Of a stretch of 64,000 nt of DNA, positions 1-10,877 are shown piece by piece. A program made the position numbers and the translations under genes. The notes under the pieces were generated by a model. That model did not search any database, had not been told where the DNA came from, and saw nothing but the letters and a program-made list of their open reading frames with translations. The number at the start of each line of letters is the position of its first letter. Within the stretch, counting starts at the first letter, position 1. Origin of the DNA: Diplonema papillatum (Eukaryota; Euglenozoa; Diplonemea; Diplonemida; Diplonemidae); assembly GCA_030068145.1 (NCBI GenBank), contig JAPJBO010000540.1, positions 89,862-153,861 on the forward strand, read 5' to 3'.

Positions 1-158
1 GTCCGCAAATGTCTCATCACAGACTCTCGTGTTACAGTTTGTTATCGTCGTGAGGTTGTGTTGTCGGAGTATCAATCAGAAGTCAGGTGGGGTAAGCGGT
101 TGATCTTTAATGAAGTTCAGATTGGCTAGGGCGTGTCCGTAAATGTCTCATCACAGAC
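1..158 (+). repeat. Short direct repeat at left edge
   Basis: A 24-bp sequence at 1-24 recurs at 135-158 with one mismatch (core GTCTCATCACAGAC). The stretch lies just 3' of the glutathione synthetase exon on the minus strand, so it is probably intronic. No coding potential is seen here. Confidence 0.7.
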
Positions 159-221
159 CTGACAACACCGAGATGTCAACGTGCTGTGGGGGGACCTAAG
201 GGTTGGATCGGGGAGCATACT

Positions 222-1476
222 GGTGATCTCTGAGTACCGTCGTTCGCACGGTGGGTGCTTTGATGACCTTCATGAGGATGAACTCGTCCCGCTGCGAGGC
301 GGTCAGGCCGCTGAGGAGCTTGGTCATTTTTTCGCCGTGGATCAGCGAGCCGCCGCCTTCGCGCATCGGCTTCAGGAGCCAGTCGTCAGGCGTCGCGATG
401 GCTTCCGCGATCGTCGCGTTCTGCTCCGGCTTGTCCTCGAGACCCGACATGGGCGCGAAGACCGCCATCAACGCGTCGGCGTCGGCTTCGGACACGAACC
501 GGAGAAGGTCCTCCCGCTTAGACAGGACCTGCTGCATTTTCTTCGTCCCCACCAGCTGGTACGGTACGGACGGGCACTTCACCGCAGCCGATCTCTCGAG
601 CATCAGCCTGGCCGCCCAGCAAGCCGGTGTGGGGTAGTCGGTTGGCGCGTATCCCGCACGGAAATACGAGACCAGGATGAGAAACCCGGACACCGTGGGC
701 AAGTTGGTTGTGCCATCAAGCGACGCTTCCGCGTCGATTTCGGCGAGGGTTCGCCGGATGGAGCGGACGCCGTGGTTTTCCAGCAGGTGCTGCTCGAGGA
801 TAAGCTGGTCGAAGACGTTGCGCTCGCCGGGCTGCACTACGAAAAGAACCCTCGCCCTCTCCTTCGCATCATCCGGCTTGAACCCGAGCTGCCGGGCATT
901 CGCGATGAACGCAGCGCCGAGGGCCTCCGGCACTTTCACGCTCGACTGACTGACAGGGAGGCAGTCCTTGTCGGCGGGAGACGTCCCTTGTAGTGTGGCG
1001 TAGCGGTGGAGGCCGTTGACCTTGGTGGACAACCCGGCGAAGGCGGAGGAAATGGTGTTGATTTCGACCTGCAGCGCGGCCCACGCCTGCAGGTTTTCGT
1101 TCGGTGCCGCGTCGTCGGAGTGGAACATGTAGTCGCTGCGGTGGATGCCGAGCATCATCTTCTGCGCCTTCGCCGCCCCCTCGCCGCCGTACACCTTCTC
1201 GTGCACCGAAAGGAGGTCGCCCGTGAAAGAGTCCGCCTTGCCCGTCGGAACCAGGTGTTCCCTCAGGTACTCGTAATCCCTCGCGACCTTGTCGACCAGG
1301 ACGTTGAACACCGGCATCAGCGCCACGACCTGCTCAAACAAATGCCTGGGAACCCTGCAGGGGTGCAGCATGAACGGACAATGCGTGAAGCCCATGCCCT
1401 CGCCTTTCTTCCCCATGCAGAGGCCGTGCGTGACAGCGTATCCGATGGCTTGCTCCTTCAGCGCCCCGCTCGACAT
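222..1476 (-). CDS. GSS: Glutathione synthetase, 5' exon (partial)
   Basis: Eukaryotic-type glutathione synthetase, which joins gamma-glutamylcysteine and glycine using ATP to make glutathione in the cytosol. The exon opens with MSSGALKEQ and reads about 418 codons without interruption. Family landmarks follow in order: RSDYMF, a VEINTISSAFAGL substrate-binding segment, ERNVFDQ, RRTLAEI, SYFRAGYAPTDY, ARLMLERSAAVKCP, LVGTKKMQQ, and the glycine-rich loop LKPMREGGG of the ATP-grasp fold. Human GSS is 474 residues; the last ~70-80 (RTK and GGVAAG region) are absent and should lie in a further exon at or beyond the left edge. I place the donor at 221-220 (GTATGC); a GT slightly upstream is an alternative. 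The start is the only Met before the conserved N-terminal helix. It is the leftmost gene, with transposon DNA upstream. Confidence 0.92.
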
Positions 1477-2400
1477 CTTGGCGTTACTCTTCTTTGTGTA
1501 TACTGATGGTGGGGGTTAGTGATAGCGCGTTGCTCAGGGTAGTAGAAGGCCTGACAGTCACACTAATGCAACAAAATCACTACTGATGGTGGGGGGAATG
1601 CAACAACGTGCGTAAAAGGTATGTCCTCAACACCGCACGGTGTCCTATGTGGATGTGTTTCGGTTCTCTGAGCCATGGACGAAGGCACGGGCCCACAGCT
1701 CTCAGGCCGTTTCTACGTTGTGACCAGTGATTGGCCGGTTGCGTTGAGCGCAGGCGGAGAGGCCCTCGGAAAGCAGCATCCTGGGGACGGAGGCCATGCA
1801 GACTTGCTTCATGATTCCTCCCGCCGGTCTTTCCCGCGGCTCGAGCCTAGCTTTGTGACAGAACAGCTTCGGAGACTTCAACACGCTTCGGCTGCTATGG
1901 CATTGTTGCGTATGGCGGCGAACCACAAACGGGGGCTGTGCTGTCCGGACACGGACCTCTTAAAAAAAGAAGGTCGCTAACCCAAACAACTTCTGCCGGT
2001 AGAGTAAACCTGCCTAAAGAAATCAACTGCCTTCGGGTGGGCTAGTCTGACACTTGCTGTCGTCGGGAAAAAAAAAAAAGGAATGAGAAAACTCTAAAAA
2101 AAAACTGCCCTCAGAAGTCAGCTGTCTGGGTGATGGTGTGGCCGGAAACGCAAAATGAACAATGCGAAGAACCATCTGAAAAAGACCGGGATCGTCAAGC
2201 GTTGTTTGCCTTTCCTTGGGGAGTCCCCTGTCTTACAGAGTCAGAGTTGCGCTGATTTCTCTCACGGGTCTGGAGTTCGTGGAGTCATCGGTGAGAGCAA
2301 TGCAGAAGTTGTCGCCGTTTCATGATGAAACGAGACGTGGTCAGTCCATGCAGAGACGACTCGTAGCCAGCAGGACCTTTTGCGAAAAGGTCTCTGGTGA
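1477..2400. other. Intergenic, no gene seen
   Basis: Upstream flank of GSS. It holds two copies of an ACTGATGGTGGGGG word (about 1500 and 1580) and a degenerate family-J repeat near 1597-1650 (GCAACAACGTGCG, CTCAACACCGCAC). An open frame at 2216-2533 may be N-terminal transposase sequence in a different frame from the main one, but I cannot show it. Confidence 0.5.
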
Positions 2401-3498
2401 GGACCTGATCGGTTTCTTTCTCGCCCTGATGACAGAGGAGGAGAACGTGTTGACATCTGGAAGCGCCTGTCTGGTAGGCTTCCAGAAGCCTTCAACAGCC
2501 CTGACGACGAGGCGAGCCGGCGACGCATCGTGAGCGGTTTGGACTGGGCACGTGCCCGGTACAGGGCTGTTGGAATGGTCGTGGGTGACAATCTCTGGAA
2601 GAACCGAGGAAAGGCTGCCGAGGTTGGCGTTGGCGGGAGGCCCACAGTCGTCACACCAGAGATGCGTGAAAAGGTATCTCAGGAGCATGACCAATTCTCC
2701 ACGCCAACATCAAGGGTACTGAAGAGGCTTTCAAAACAAGAAGAAGAGGAGCCTGTCACGGCTCACAATCTCTTGGTACCGTACCGTCTTGTGTACGACG
2801 AGAGCGACCTGCAGGATGAGGTGTCGTACACTACGTACCGGCGCATGCGGAATCCGAAGTTTCAGCATCTGTCCCGACGAACTGACGTGTGTGACATCTG
2901 CGATGCGGGGGAGACCGTCAAATCTCAGATGCGGCGATACATTGACGCGAACCGCCAGCACCTGACCTCAGCGCATTGGTACAACGCCAACAACCCGATG
3001 TTCCTCACCGCTTGCCTGTATGAGAAGATGATCCCGGAACGGGTAAGAAAGTGCATGAGCGGCTTCTTGCACCAGCTCATGGAGGTCCAACACCACACGA
3101 CCAGTGCAGAACGACAACGGAGCGCCTACAGAGCGCACTACACATCACCACCCGCCGGGACTGTGGTAGTCACTGTCGACTTCAAGCAGAAGGGAAGGCT
3201 GCCCATGTTGAAGCAGGAGCCCGGAAAGCTCTTTTACAGCCAGGGTGCCTTCTCGCTGCTCGGTTTCGGCCTACACTGGACCGAAGATGTAGTTGTCAGG
3301 CGGCACCATGTGGATGTGCTTCTTCCCACGCATAATCAGGACTCCATGGTATTCGTGCGTGCTTACGAATTGGTCAAGAACCGCCTCCCACAGGACCACA
3401 AGGTCATCTTTTGGATGGACTCTGGTCGGCACTTCCGATCGGTGCTTTCTGTTCGTCGTCTCCTGCTAGATCCTGACACACAGTCCACCAACTTTTTT

Positions 3499-3636
3499 AG
3501 AGTGAAAGTTCGCTTGAAACTCCGGGGTTTTAAAGTCTCCGGGTGACCTTCGTCGTTAAGGGAACTTTTTAGAGTCAAAGTTCGCTTGTAATTCCGGGGT
3601 TTTAGGGTCTCCGTGTGACCGTTCATTACCATTCAT
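3499..3636 (+). repeat. Family A element, head-to-tail dimer, inserted in transposase
   Basis: Two ~74-bp units, each opening AGAGT(G/C)AAAGTTCGCTTG and containing TTTTA(A/G)(A/G)GTCTCCG(G/T)GTGACC. The insertion is bounded by CAACTTTTTT at 3489-3498 and CAATTTTTT at 3637-3645, read as an imperfect target duplication. Removing it rejoins the transposase reading exactly, which defines the element's limits. Confidence 0.8.
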
Positions 3637-3937
3637 CAATTTTTTGTTGGAGGGCACGGAAAGAATGACCGGGACCAGCACTTCGGAGCCATCAGCAGGA
3701 AACTGGAGATGGTGTCCAAGTTCACAGACACATTCTGAACCTCGGGCAAGTTAAAAAAGCCATCGAACAGATCCGAAACACAACCGCGCCCAAGCTTTGC
3801 CTTCGCAGCCAGGTTGCTGAATTTGAGGTGCTCGACAATACCGAACCTCATGATGATTTCTTCTTTCGAGCGAGACCCCCTGACAGGTGCCTTATCGGTA
3901 CACGAGCACTCTGGCGACAATGGCTTTCTGCTCAAAA

Positions 3938-4147
3938 TACTCGAGGGGCTGCCTTGTGCTTACTTCGAAGGAGGCTAGAGGGGGAGAAACAATACAACTA
4001 CAAAATGGGTCTTTTTTGTTGAACGCTTACGCCCGCCACTAAACCCAGATTCACCTGTGTTTCGTGTGGGCTACAGCACATTTACCTCCTTTGATCTTTT
4101 GCAGCTGGCAGCCTCCTCAAGTATTTCCTACAAAGCATGTGCTTATA
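3938..4147 (+). repeat. Family B element (~210 bp)
   Basis: Starts TACTCGAGGGGCTGCC and ends AGCAGGTGCTTATA, flanked on both sides by CAAAA (3933-3937 and 4148-4152). No terminal inverted repeats and no reading frame. Other copies: 9024, 12663, 24088, 34263, 52301, and minus-strand fragments near 39275 and 40500. Confidence 0.8.
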
Positions 4148-4480
4148 CAAAAAAAGCGAGTCCACGTCATAAAGTTCAAGTTTGTTGCCAAGGTTTCGGA
4201 CAAACTGCCACTGGGCGAGTCAGATACTGACTGCTCAAGGTGTTCAGACGACATTGGCTTAAGTGCTTCCAGTGATGAACAGAAGACCGTGGCCGAGAAG
4301 ATGCAGAAAAAGAGGACAAAGAAGAAAGAGGTGTTTGGCAGACCAGGAAATAAAAAAAAGGCCCGGGGAAAACATCCACCCAAGGAGAAGCCATCGGCAA
4401 AAGCCCAGGCCAAACCGCGTCCAAAGACATCCAAGTCCAGTGAACGGAGTTCAGATGCAGCCCCTCCAAGCAAGCGTTAG

Positions 4481-5535
4481 AAAAAGTGAAGTCGCCATCT
4501 CCACCTCTTGGTTCTTTTGCATTTTTCCACCTTATATTCTGCGTTTTCCTGGTAAGTTCCCCCAGGAATCGGGCTGAGTATTGAGTTCTAGAAAGTGCAA
4601 GTGCTATGAAGGCAAGCGAGCACCACGGCTGAGTACGGGGAGTTTCTGGGAACTTGTTGCCTACTAGGAGAGTTATACAGCTTGCCTGCCTCATGCTCTT
4701 CCGCACTTACTACTAGTCCCAATGCCCGATAGACAGTGCGTTGTGAATTCAAGCTAATCCGAGGCGGTGATTTTTATTGTCGTTGTGAACAACCGAAGAT
4801 GCGAAAGAAGCTGCTTCCACAAATAGTACACCGGCTACGCGATTCACCTTACTGCAGTTGATCCGTGGGCTCGATGGTCGTCAGCACGTCCCGAAAAGAC
4901 AAAGAAACGTGACTTCCAGGCATTCGAAATGCCCGGACAAAGCACCACGACGTGTTGACTGGCACACAACGCGCGCGCCACAGGCTACAAGACTGGTTTT
5001 CCGCGGCGGCGTGAAAGAGGAAGCACGCAATGGGAGAGTGCCTCCAACACTAGAAAGCGGAGCACATAGCAGTGAGTGCAACAAAGCCTTGCATGCAAAC
5101 AGTTCACAGGCGGACAAAGCCAGCACCTGTTGCACATTCATGTTGGGAAGCTCGGCAAGAAGACCTGCCGACCATCTCACATTTCTTCGTGGGTTTTAGG
5201 GAGCACAGATTTTTTCCTGAGCGGGTCACCTGCCCACCGACTTGGCAGCATGAAAAGGTGGGTCCCCAGACCCCCCCCCCCCTATTTTGCATCCCTTTCC
5301 TAGACGACATCTTCCTCGAAGAAGACTTGATGCTAGCATCAACCATGCATGAGAGGCAGTGCTCTGCCTAAACTTTAAAGTAAGATTTTCCCCCCAACCT
5401 TGGTATCCGAAAATATTTCTTGACGCTCACGGCAGACAACTGACCCCCAGCTTTCGTCTATCGAACAGCAAGGAATCGCGCGTTCGGTTTTATTTCCCTT
5501 CACTGGGATGGGAGTGTAAAATATAGGGTGGAATG
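4481..5535. other. Intergenic, no gene seen
   Basis: No supported gene. A short word at about 4580-4625 (GTGCAAGTGCTATGAAGGCA) is shared with 28170-28210 and 29165-29195. Confidence 0.5.
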
Positions 5536-5788
5536 CCCTTATATCCCATATCCCACTCGAAACAAATTTGTGCCCTTATATCCCACTTCAAACAAATTTT
5601 GTGCCCTTATATCCCAAACTGGGATATAAGGGCACAAAATTTGTTTGAAGTGGGATATAAGGGCACAAATTTGTTTGGGGTGGGATATAAGGGAAAGGTG
5701 TAATGCCCTTATATCCCGTTCAAAACAAATTTGTGCCCTTATATCCCGGTTCGGGATATAAGGGCACCAAATTTGTTTTGGACCGGGT
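5536..5788. repeat. Foldback (palindromic) repeats
   Basis: Two adjacent hairpins built from one word, GCCCTTATATCCC, and its complement with ACAAATTTGT between copies. The first is centred at 5617-5619 with arms of about 80 bases (5536-5693). The second is centred near 5750 (5705-5788). The near-perfect arms would let single strands fold into long stems. Confidence 0.85.
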
Positions 5789-5800
5789 TTTTAGGGCAGG

Positions 5801-5894
5801 TCCAAAATTTGGGTCTGAAATTTTGGGTCCAAAATTTGGGTCCAAAATTTGGGTCCAAAATTTGGGTCCAAAATTTGGGTCCAAAATTTGGGTC
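5801..5894 (+). repeat. 13-bp tandem repeat
   Basis: About seven copies of CCAAAATTTGGGT, itself nearly palindromic, directly follow the foldback repeats. Confidence 0.85.
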
Positions 5895-5954
5895 GTGGGG
5901 CCCTCTGAAATTTTCAAAACAGCCCAGATTTCAGTTCGGAACAGGTGGATTTCT

Positions 5955-6260
5955 ACTAGGACACTAGTAGTCATTTTGACTAGTGCACTAGTCGTTTTTA
6001 CTAGTGCACAAGTCATTTTTACTGGTGTTTTACTAGTGCACTTGTCATTTTTACTAGTGCACTAGTCATGATTTTTCAGAGTTAAAGTTCGCTTGAGTTT
6101 TCACTAGTAAAATGACAAGTCAAAACACCTTCTTCACTTTTACTAGTGCACCGTGTACCATATACCCTGGAAGGAAAAGATACGGATAGTAAAAATGCTG
6201 GATAGTAAATATGATGAATAGTAAAAATGATGGATAGCCAGAATTATCCATCATTTTTAC
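5955..6260. repeat. CTAGTGCA / TTTTTACTAGT repeats and ATAGTAAAAATGATGG repeats
   Basis: Irregular copies of ACTAGTGCACTAGTCATTTTT in both orientations to about 6150, with a family A fragment at about 6078-6098. Short repeats of GGATAGTAAAAATGATG follow at about 6185-6260. Non-coding. Confidence 0.7.
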
Positions 6261-6500
6261 GGTCCATCATATTTACGCTTTGTAGCAAAACACTTAGCAA
6301 AAGAAAAGTTACGGTAACTATTTACGATTTGGGATCAGCACGGTCAACGAAAAGCATTCCGTTCGAGCGAGGCGGGTCACAGGAAGAGTCTTGGTCCCGG
6401 GAACACCGCGAGGCTCCGGGGCCGGAGTGGCGTTCCACGGCCCCGGAGTGGACAACGGCGCAGCCGGATCTGGAAAGCTAACCTGAGGCCCCGGAGTACC

Positions 6501-7382
6501 CAACAACAAAACAAACACTTACCCTTCAAAAAGGATGAAATCCAACAGTCCGACGGTCATCGTCAGAAACACAAAAAACAATGGACAAACGGGAAAACAG
6601 CGCGTGTCTTTCCCAAGACGGGAGATGCCAACGTCAGCGGCTGGTCGTTTGCAAGCAACCCGAAACATTGGGCATCGGAGGCGACTACAATCGAGTGGAT
6701 CGAAGACATCCTAATCCCGCACAAGCAGAACGTGATCAAAACCCTGAAGCTCGAAGATGATGTTCACTCTCTTCTTGTCATCGACAAGTTCGCCGGCCAG
6801 CAAACAAAACGCGTCAGAGAGCACCTGGAGAAGAACAACATCAAGACTGGCTGCATTCCCCCCGGGTTCACGGCTTGCCTCCAGCCGATGGACCTTGCCT
6901 TCAACGGACCGTTCAAGTCCCACATGCGAGAACGGTTTTCGAGCTGGTTCCAGAAGAAGTTTTGTAAGGCGTGGAAGAAGGGCGAGGAGAAGGCGCGGCA
7001 GAAGGCAGAGCAAGGCGAGGACCCTGAGCAAGAAGCAGCCGTATCCGACAGGCTCATCAAGATGTCCCAGAAGGTGAAGACCGGAACAAAGGACATACGG
7101 GACATCCACTTCCAGTGGATTCACAAAGCCTTTACCGATGTCCCTGTGGATTCACTACGGGCTTCGTTCGGCAAGTCTGGGATCATCCAGGGGGATGATG
7201 TGAATCCGGCTGCCGACCTCGCAATGCCCTTCAACGAATTGTCCCTCCAGAGGGTGTGCGCGTCGAGGTTCACCCATGCTGTTGTGAACACAGACCCCTC
7301 TGACAAAGCTGGAACGCATTGGATTGCCATCAGCAGCGACAGAGAAGACAAGCAGGTTCGGTTGCGACGCTTAAAAATTTGA
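6501..7382 (+). mobile_element. pogo-like (DDE_1) DNA transposase fragment
   Basis: One reading frame gives GKTARVFPK, GWSFASNPKHWASEATTIEW, LLVIDKFAGQQ and IPPGFTACLQPMDLAFNGPF. These match the pogo/Tigger branch of Tc1-mariner transposases: the GKT beta strand, the second catalytic Asp (VID) and the third (QPMD) are all present. The DNA-binding N-terminus and first Asp are not seen upstream, so this is a 5'-truncated gene of about 290 codons ending RLRRLKI. A transposase with this architecture nicks at TA sites; this copy cannot be complete. Inverted ends were not located. Confidence 0.8.
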
Positions 7383-7558
7383 GCAAGAGAGACCGCTCAG
7401 GGTTGTTCACAGACGATTTCAGTTTTTTTTGTTATGATTTCGTAGGAACACTCAAATTGCGTCTAGGGGCCCCGATTTCACCAGGCGCAAGGAATTTTCA
7501 CCAGGAAACAGTCTCGAAAATCTTCGGCCGCCCAGAGGTATCATCCTGTCTCTGCATC

Positions 7559-7745
7559 TTGCAGGCTTTAGACTCCCATGATACCGATTATGACGGTAAG
7601 GTCCAGGAAACACGAGCACTGCGTAACTAAAGGAACTTAAGGCATGATTGCAGGAAGCACAAGGATGTCTTCGTTCATTGAATCTGGCAGGCTTTTGACT
7701 CCCGTGATACCGATCATGACGGCAAAGTCCAGGAAACCCGACACA
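7559..7745 (+). repeat. 126-bp spaced direct duplication
   Basis: A ~58-bp segment at about 7560-7618 (GACTCCCATGATACCGATTA) recurs at 7687-7745 with a few substitutions. Confidence 0.7.
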
Positions 7746-9023
7746 AAGATCCAGCAAGAACCAGGCACAACCCCGGGAAGAACTCGGCACAAAGCCGGCA
7801 TAACACCAGCAAAACTTGATAATGATCACCCGGTTATTGATGGCTACTTAGTTTCCGTCACGCTGAGGGCGACAGTGTGGTGCATGCGAGCAGGTCGTCA
7901 CAAGCGCCTGAATGCACGATCACGCAAGATGCGGGTGTCGCAATGGACTTTTCACCCTTGCCTGGTGGCGCACTTGAATCGGAAAGCAAAACCTCGGGAA
8001 GAAACGCCATTGCTCTAGGCAGAGGACACGATGAATGAAAAGGGAAAAGAAGGGTTTAGGGGGAAATGGAAAAAAAAGAATGCTGAACGCAGAAGAATGA
8101 AACGAGAGAGAGAGAGAGAGAAAGAGATAGAGAGAGCTGAAGAAGGTGGAGAGGGATGAAGTGGGGGTGAAAGGAGCAAGACGAAGGGGGGGTGGCAAAA
8201 AAGGAATAAGAGATATGAGAACCGAGAAAACAAATAGTTGTGTTTTAAAATGAACTATGAAGCAATGCGGGGGAGTCCCGATCCAAGTGCAAGGAAGGGC
8301 ACTCTTGTTTTTTTTCCCCCCCTTCTGTACGTTGACCTGATTTTGTGTGTACGCAAAAACAAGAAAGGCTCGTATGCAAGAAGAACTGCAAAGCAATGAC
8401 AACGAAGACCAGTTGTTCCATTCCAACTCCTAGGCACGGAGCAAAAGACTCAAGTCCGTTAAACTGATCACTGTAGTTGCTGCGTACTTCCGAAAACGCT
8501 TTCGGAGTTGAGGTCTTTCGCGGTGGCTCATCAGTAGTGATCCACGATGGTGCAAAACGACAAAAGGATTATTATTCCTCGTGTGCACGGGAGCTGGGCC
8601 TTTGTCTGTTGGTCGTAATTCAACCCAAATCGAGTGCGGCCGCTGTTCCGAAAACGGTACCCTTCAGTACTACAGCACCACTGCAAAAACGAGATGGAAA
8701 ACACTCAATGACGAAAATCTTCGTCGCTTCGTCAGTTCAATGGCCTAACGGATGTTTTGCTATGCTGCGCATCCGCGGACTTCTGAGGACTTCGAGGTTC
8801 GGATCTGGAGTCAAATGGTAAAGGGGAAGAAGAACGCTCGTTACTTTTTGGTTCTACCTCAGAAGTTCACGCCGGCTCACAATGTGTGCCCTTGTATGAA
8901 CGGCAAAGCGTCGTGTCGTGGAGACACAACACGTGTGTGGATGCCGCCACTCGTTGTGTGTATGAGCGTGGATGTGTATGTGCACTGGCGACCCAAGGTT
9001 CGCATGCGCAAGCAAAGAGAAAA
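7746..9023. other. Intergenic, purine-rich tracts
   Basis: No supported gene. Holds an (AG)n run at 8103-8135 inside a purine-rich stretch (8030-8240). Long minus-strand frames there are low-complexity artefacts. Confidence 0.5.
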
Positions 9024-9220
9024 TACTCGAGGGACTGCGAGGACGGGTTTGCTCATTTCGAAGGAGGCTTGAGAGGGAGAAACCAATACTGTTGAACGCT
9101 TACGCCCGCCACTAAACCCGGATTTACCTGTGTTTCGTGTGGGCTACAGCACATTTACCTCCTTTGATCTTTTGCAACTGGCAGTCTCCTCAAGCATTTC
9201 CTACAAAGCAGGTGCTGATA
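9024..9220 (+). repeat. Family B element, internally shortened
   Basis: Begins TACTCGAGGGACTGC and ends AGCAGGTGCTGATA. It lacks about 15 bases around the CAACTACAAAGTGGG part found in other copies. Confidence 0.75.
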
Positions 9221-9872
9221 CAACAAAAAAGCACCTTCATTTCCAAGATTTCTTCAAGTGTGAGAACGATTCGCTTCTTGCCAAGCGGGGGCTGCACCGC
9301 CCCATTGCACCCCCCCCGTCAACCTGACGGGAGTTTGTCGGGGTGGCTTTTTTTTTTTTTTTTTTTTATGACGGCAGTTTTTTGCCAATCGGTCGCCTTG
9401 TGGCTATGACTTTGTGGAGTTTTTTTTTTTTTTTTTTTTTGCCCACGCCCTCTTTCTAGCTGCAAGTATTCTTTTCGGTTTTCACTTCGTTCTCATCTAA
9501 AAGAAAAGGGAGAGAAAAAGAAGGACGAACAATAAGAAGAAGGGTGCGGAACAGCAAGCAGAACCCGCTGAAGTCATCAACTTCGCGCGCGTGTGCCGGT
9601 GTTGCAAAGCGCACATGCACACATGCCGTCTGGCTCCTAATTGTATGTAGTTTTTAAATTATAAATACTGGGAAATTTTCAAATTGCAAAAAAGATAATT
9701 AATGATGCATGCCTATAAATTAGAGGCTGGACGGTACACAAGGCAGCGTCGCGACCGACGTATTTGGCATCCCTTTAAAGCGGTTAAACCGTGTACGAGA
9801 TCCTAGACTGTTTCTTGAGTAAGCGGTCGGGCTTTTGAAGTCTAAACCGGCGATGAGCCATCTTTAAAAGAA
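9221..9872. other. Intergenic, no gene seen
   Basis: Contains long T runs (about 9350-9367 and 9421-9440) and AT-rich sequence near 9650-9720. Nothing recognisable. Confidence 0.5.
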
Positions 9873-10021
9873 TCGTGAGCCGGTCCGTCCCTATCTCTTG
9901 AAACTGCATTGAAGTGTCTGCCGCTGTTTATCACAGTGAATCACGGTCCACCACGGTCTATCAGGTCCATCCCTAGTCCCTAAATTGCCCGGTGCTGTAT
10001 TCTTCGGTCTATCACGGTCTA
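9873..10021 (+). repeat. Family G repeat
   Basis: About 145 bp (GCCGGTCCGTCCCTATCTC to GGTCTATCACGGTC) present in reverse complement at about 44845-44987. Non-coding, no terminal repeats evident. Confidence 0.75.
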
Positions 10022-10398
10022 GAGGTGATGGACCGGCTCAAATCGCCTCACAAGTCACGTTGACGTGCAGTCGACGGCGCGTCGTTCCTTTTTCCGTCGA
10101 CGACAGCTTGTGCCAAGACGAGACCACCCCCCTCACAGGGGGTGGTTGCTTCCTTCTTAAGGAGGGGGTCGCTGTCGAATTTTCTGCTTTCCTTTTGTTT
10201 TGTTTTTGCTTCTTCCTTTCTTTTTTACCACGACGGAGGTACAAGACAAGTCGAGGGCGGGGTCGACAGCAGGCACCAAAGTGAGCCTTCGATCGTGCTT
10301 AGCGTCCACGTTCACGCCAGTTGCCGCGCCTGGTGTATGGTGCTCTTGCTTACAGCTGGCTCGGTGTCGGAACCTGCTCTGGGTGAAATTGTGTTAAA

Positions 10399-10680
10399 AG
10401 ATTCAGTACGGCGCTTTCTTTTGTTTGCACGCACCACTGGAACTCACCCTGCCTTTTTTGGAGTGCAAGTTCGCTTAGGAATCCGGGGTTTTATAGTCTC
10501 CGGGTGGCCATAGTTGTAAAGGTTCCTTTAAGGTATAGTATGTTTGTGTGTGAATCGTATCTGCTGTAGTGGCAGTACGTGTGCTTGAGTTTTTTTGGTA
10601 AGTTTCATGTAGCACGCTGCCAACTACAAATTTTGAGCACCAACAATGCATTTGTTAACACAAGAAAAAGAGCGGTTGGT
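10399..10680 (+). repeat. Family C repeat split by a family A insertion
   Basis: Family C runs from about 10399 (TACGGCGCTTTCTTTTG) to 10461 and resumes 10599-10680 (TTTCATGTAGCACGCTGCC, GCATTTGTTAACACAAG). Uninterrupted copies at 45186-45300 and 51673-51780 supply the empty site. The A insertion occupies 10462-10590 between TTTTTTGG duplicates (10454-10461 and 10591-10598). Confidence 0.8.
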
Positions 10681-10706
10681 CCACCGTTGGAGAGGAAAGA
10701 GAACAA

Positions 10707-10877
10707 GAATAGTTGAGTTGCAGCTCTTGACAAAGATAGATGGAAAAAAGAAGGTGTTTTTATTCTTCGCTTTTTCTCACGAACGGGGGGGGGTCGGTCC
10801 TGCTTTTGGCTGTGTACGTTCTCCCGACTCCCCAATTCGTGGTCAGCACAAACTCAAGAGGTCTAGTCAACTATTCC
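10707..10877 (+). repeat. Family M MITE, copy 1
   Basis: 171 bp with imperfect inverted ends: GAATAGTTGAGTTGCAGCT at the left and the complement of CTAGTCAACTATTCC at the right. Nearly identical to 18159-18327. A strongly diverged relative follows at about 10905-11035. Confidence 0.75.

Larger units (their letters stand above)
2401..4480 (+). mobile_element. Degraded DDE-type DNA transposase gene, superfamily unassigned
   Basis: An open frame from 2401 reads through GLDWARARYRAVG, a DVCDICDAGE Cys pair, VVTVDFKQKGRLP, and VIFWMDSGRHFRS. After a 138-bp insertion of repeat A (3499-3636) the same reading resumes as NFFVGGHGKNDRDQHFG. The Asp residues of DFKQK, WMDSG and DRDQHFG look like a DDE/D triad. 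A one-base frame change near 3725-3735 moves the reading to LGQVKKAIEQIRNTT. Repeat B (3938-4147) then interrupts it, and a Lys-rich tail ends at 4480. The tail's membership is inference. HGK...HFG resembles transposase-like genes of oomycetes and algae that I remember, but I cannot name the superfamily. Not functional as it stands. No terminal repeats located. Confidence 0.68.

Noticed and set aside
3499-3636. Repeat A in the transposase as a spliced intron (introner)
   Set aside because: No GT...AG borders in the sense strand that restore the frame; flanking CAAYTTTTTT fits a target duplication.
7920-8437. Phe/Leu/Ser/Pro-rich minus-strand frames
   Set aside because: Translations of purine-rich and (AG)n DNA; low complexity without domains. 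The same applies to 40674-41436 and 48244-48603.
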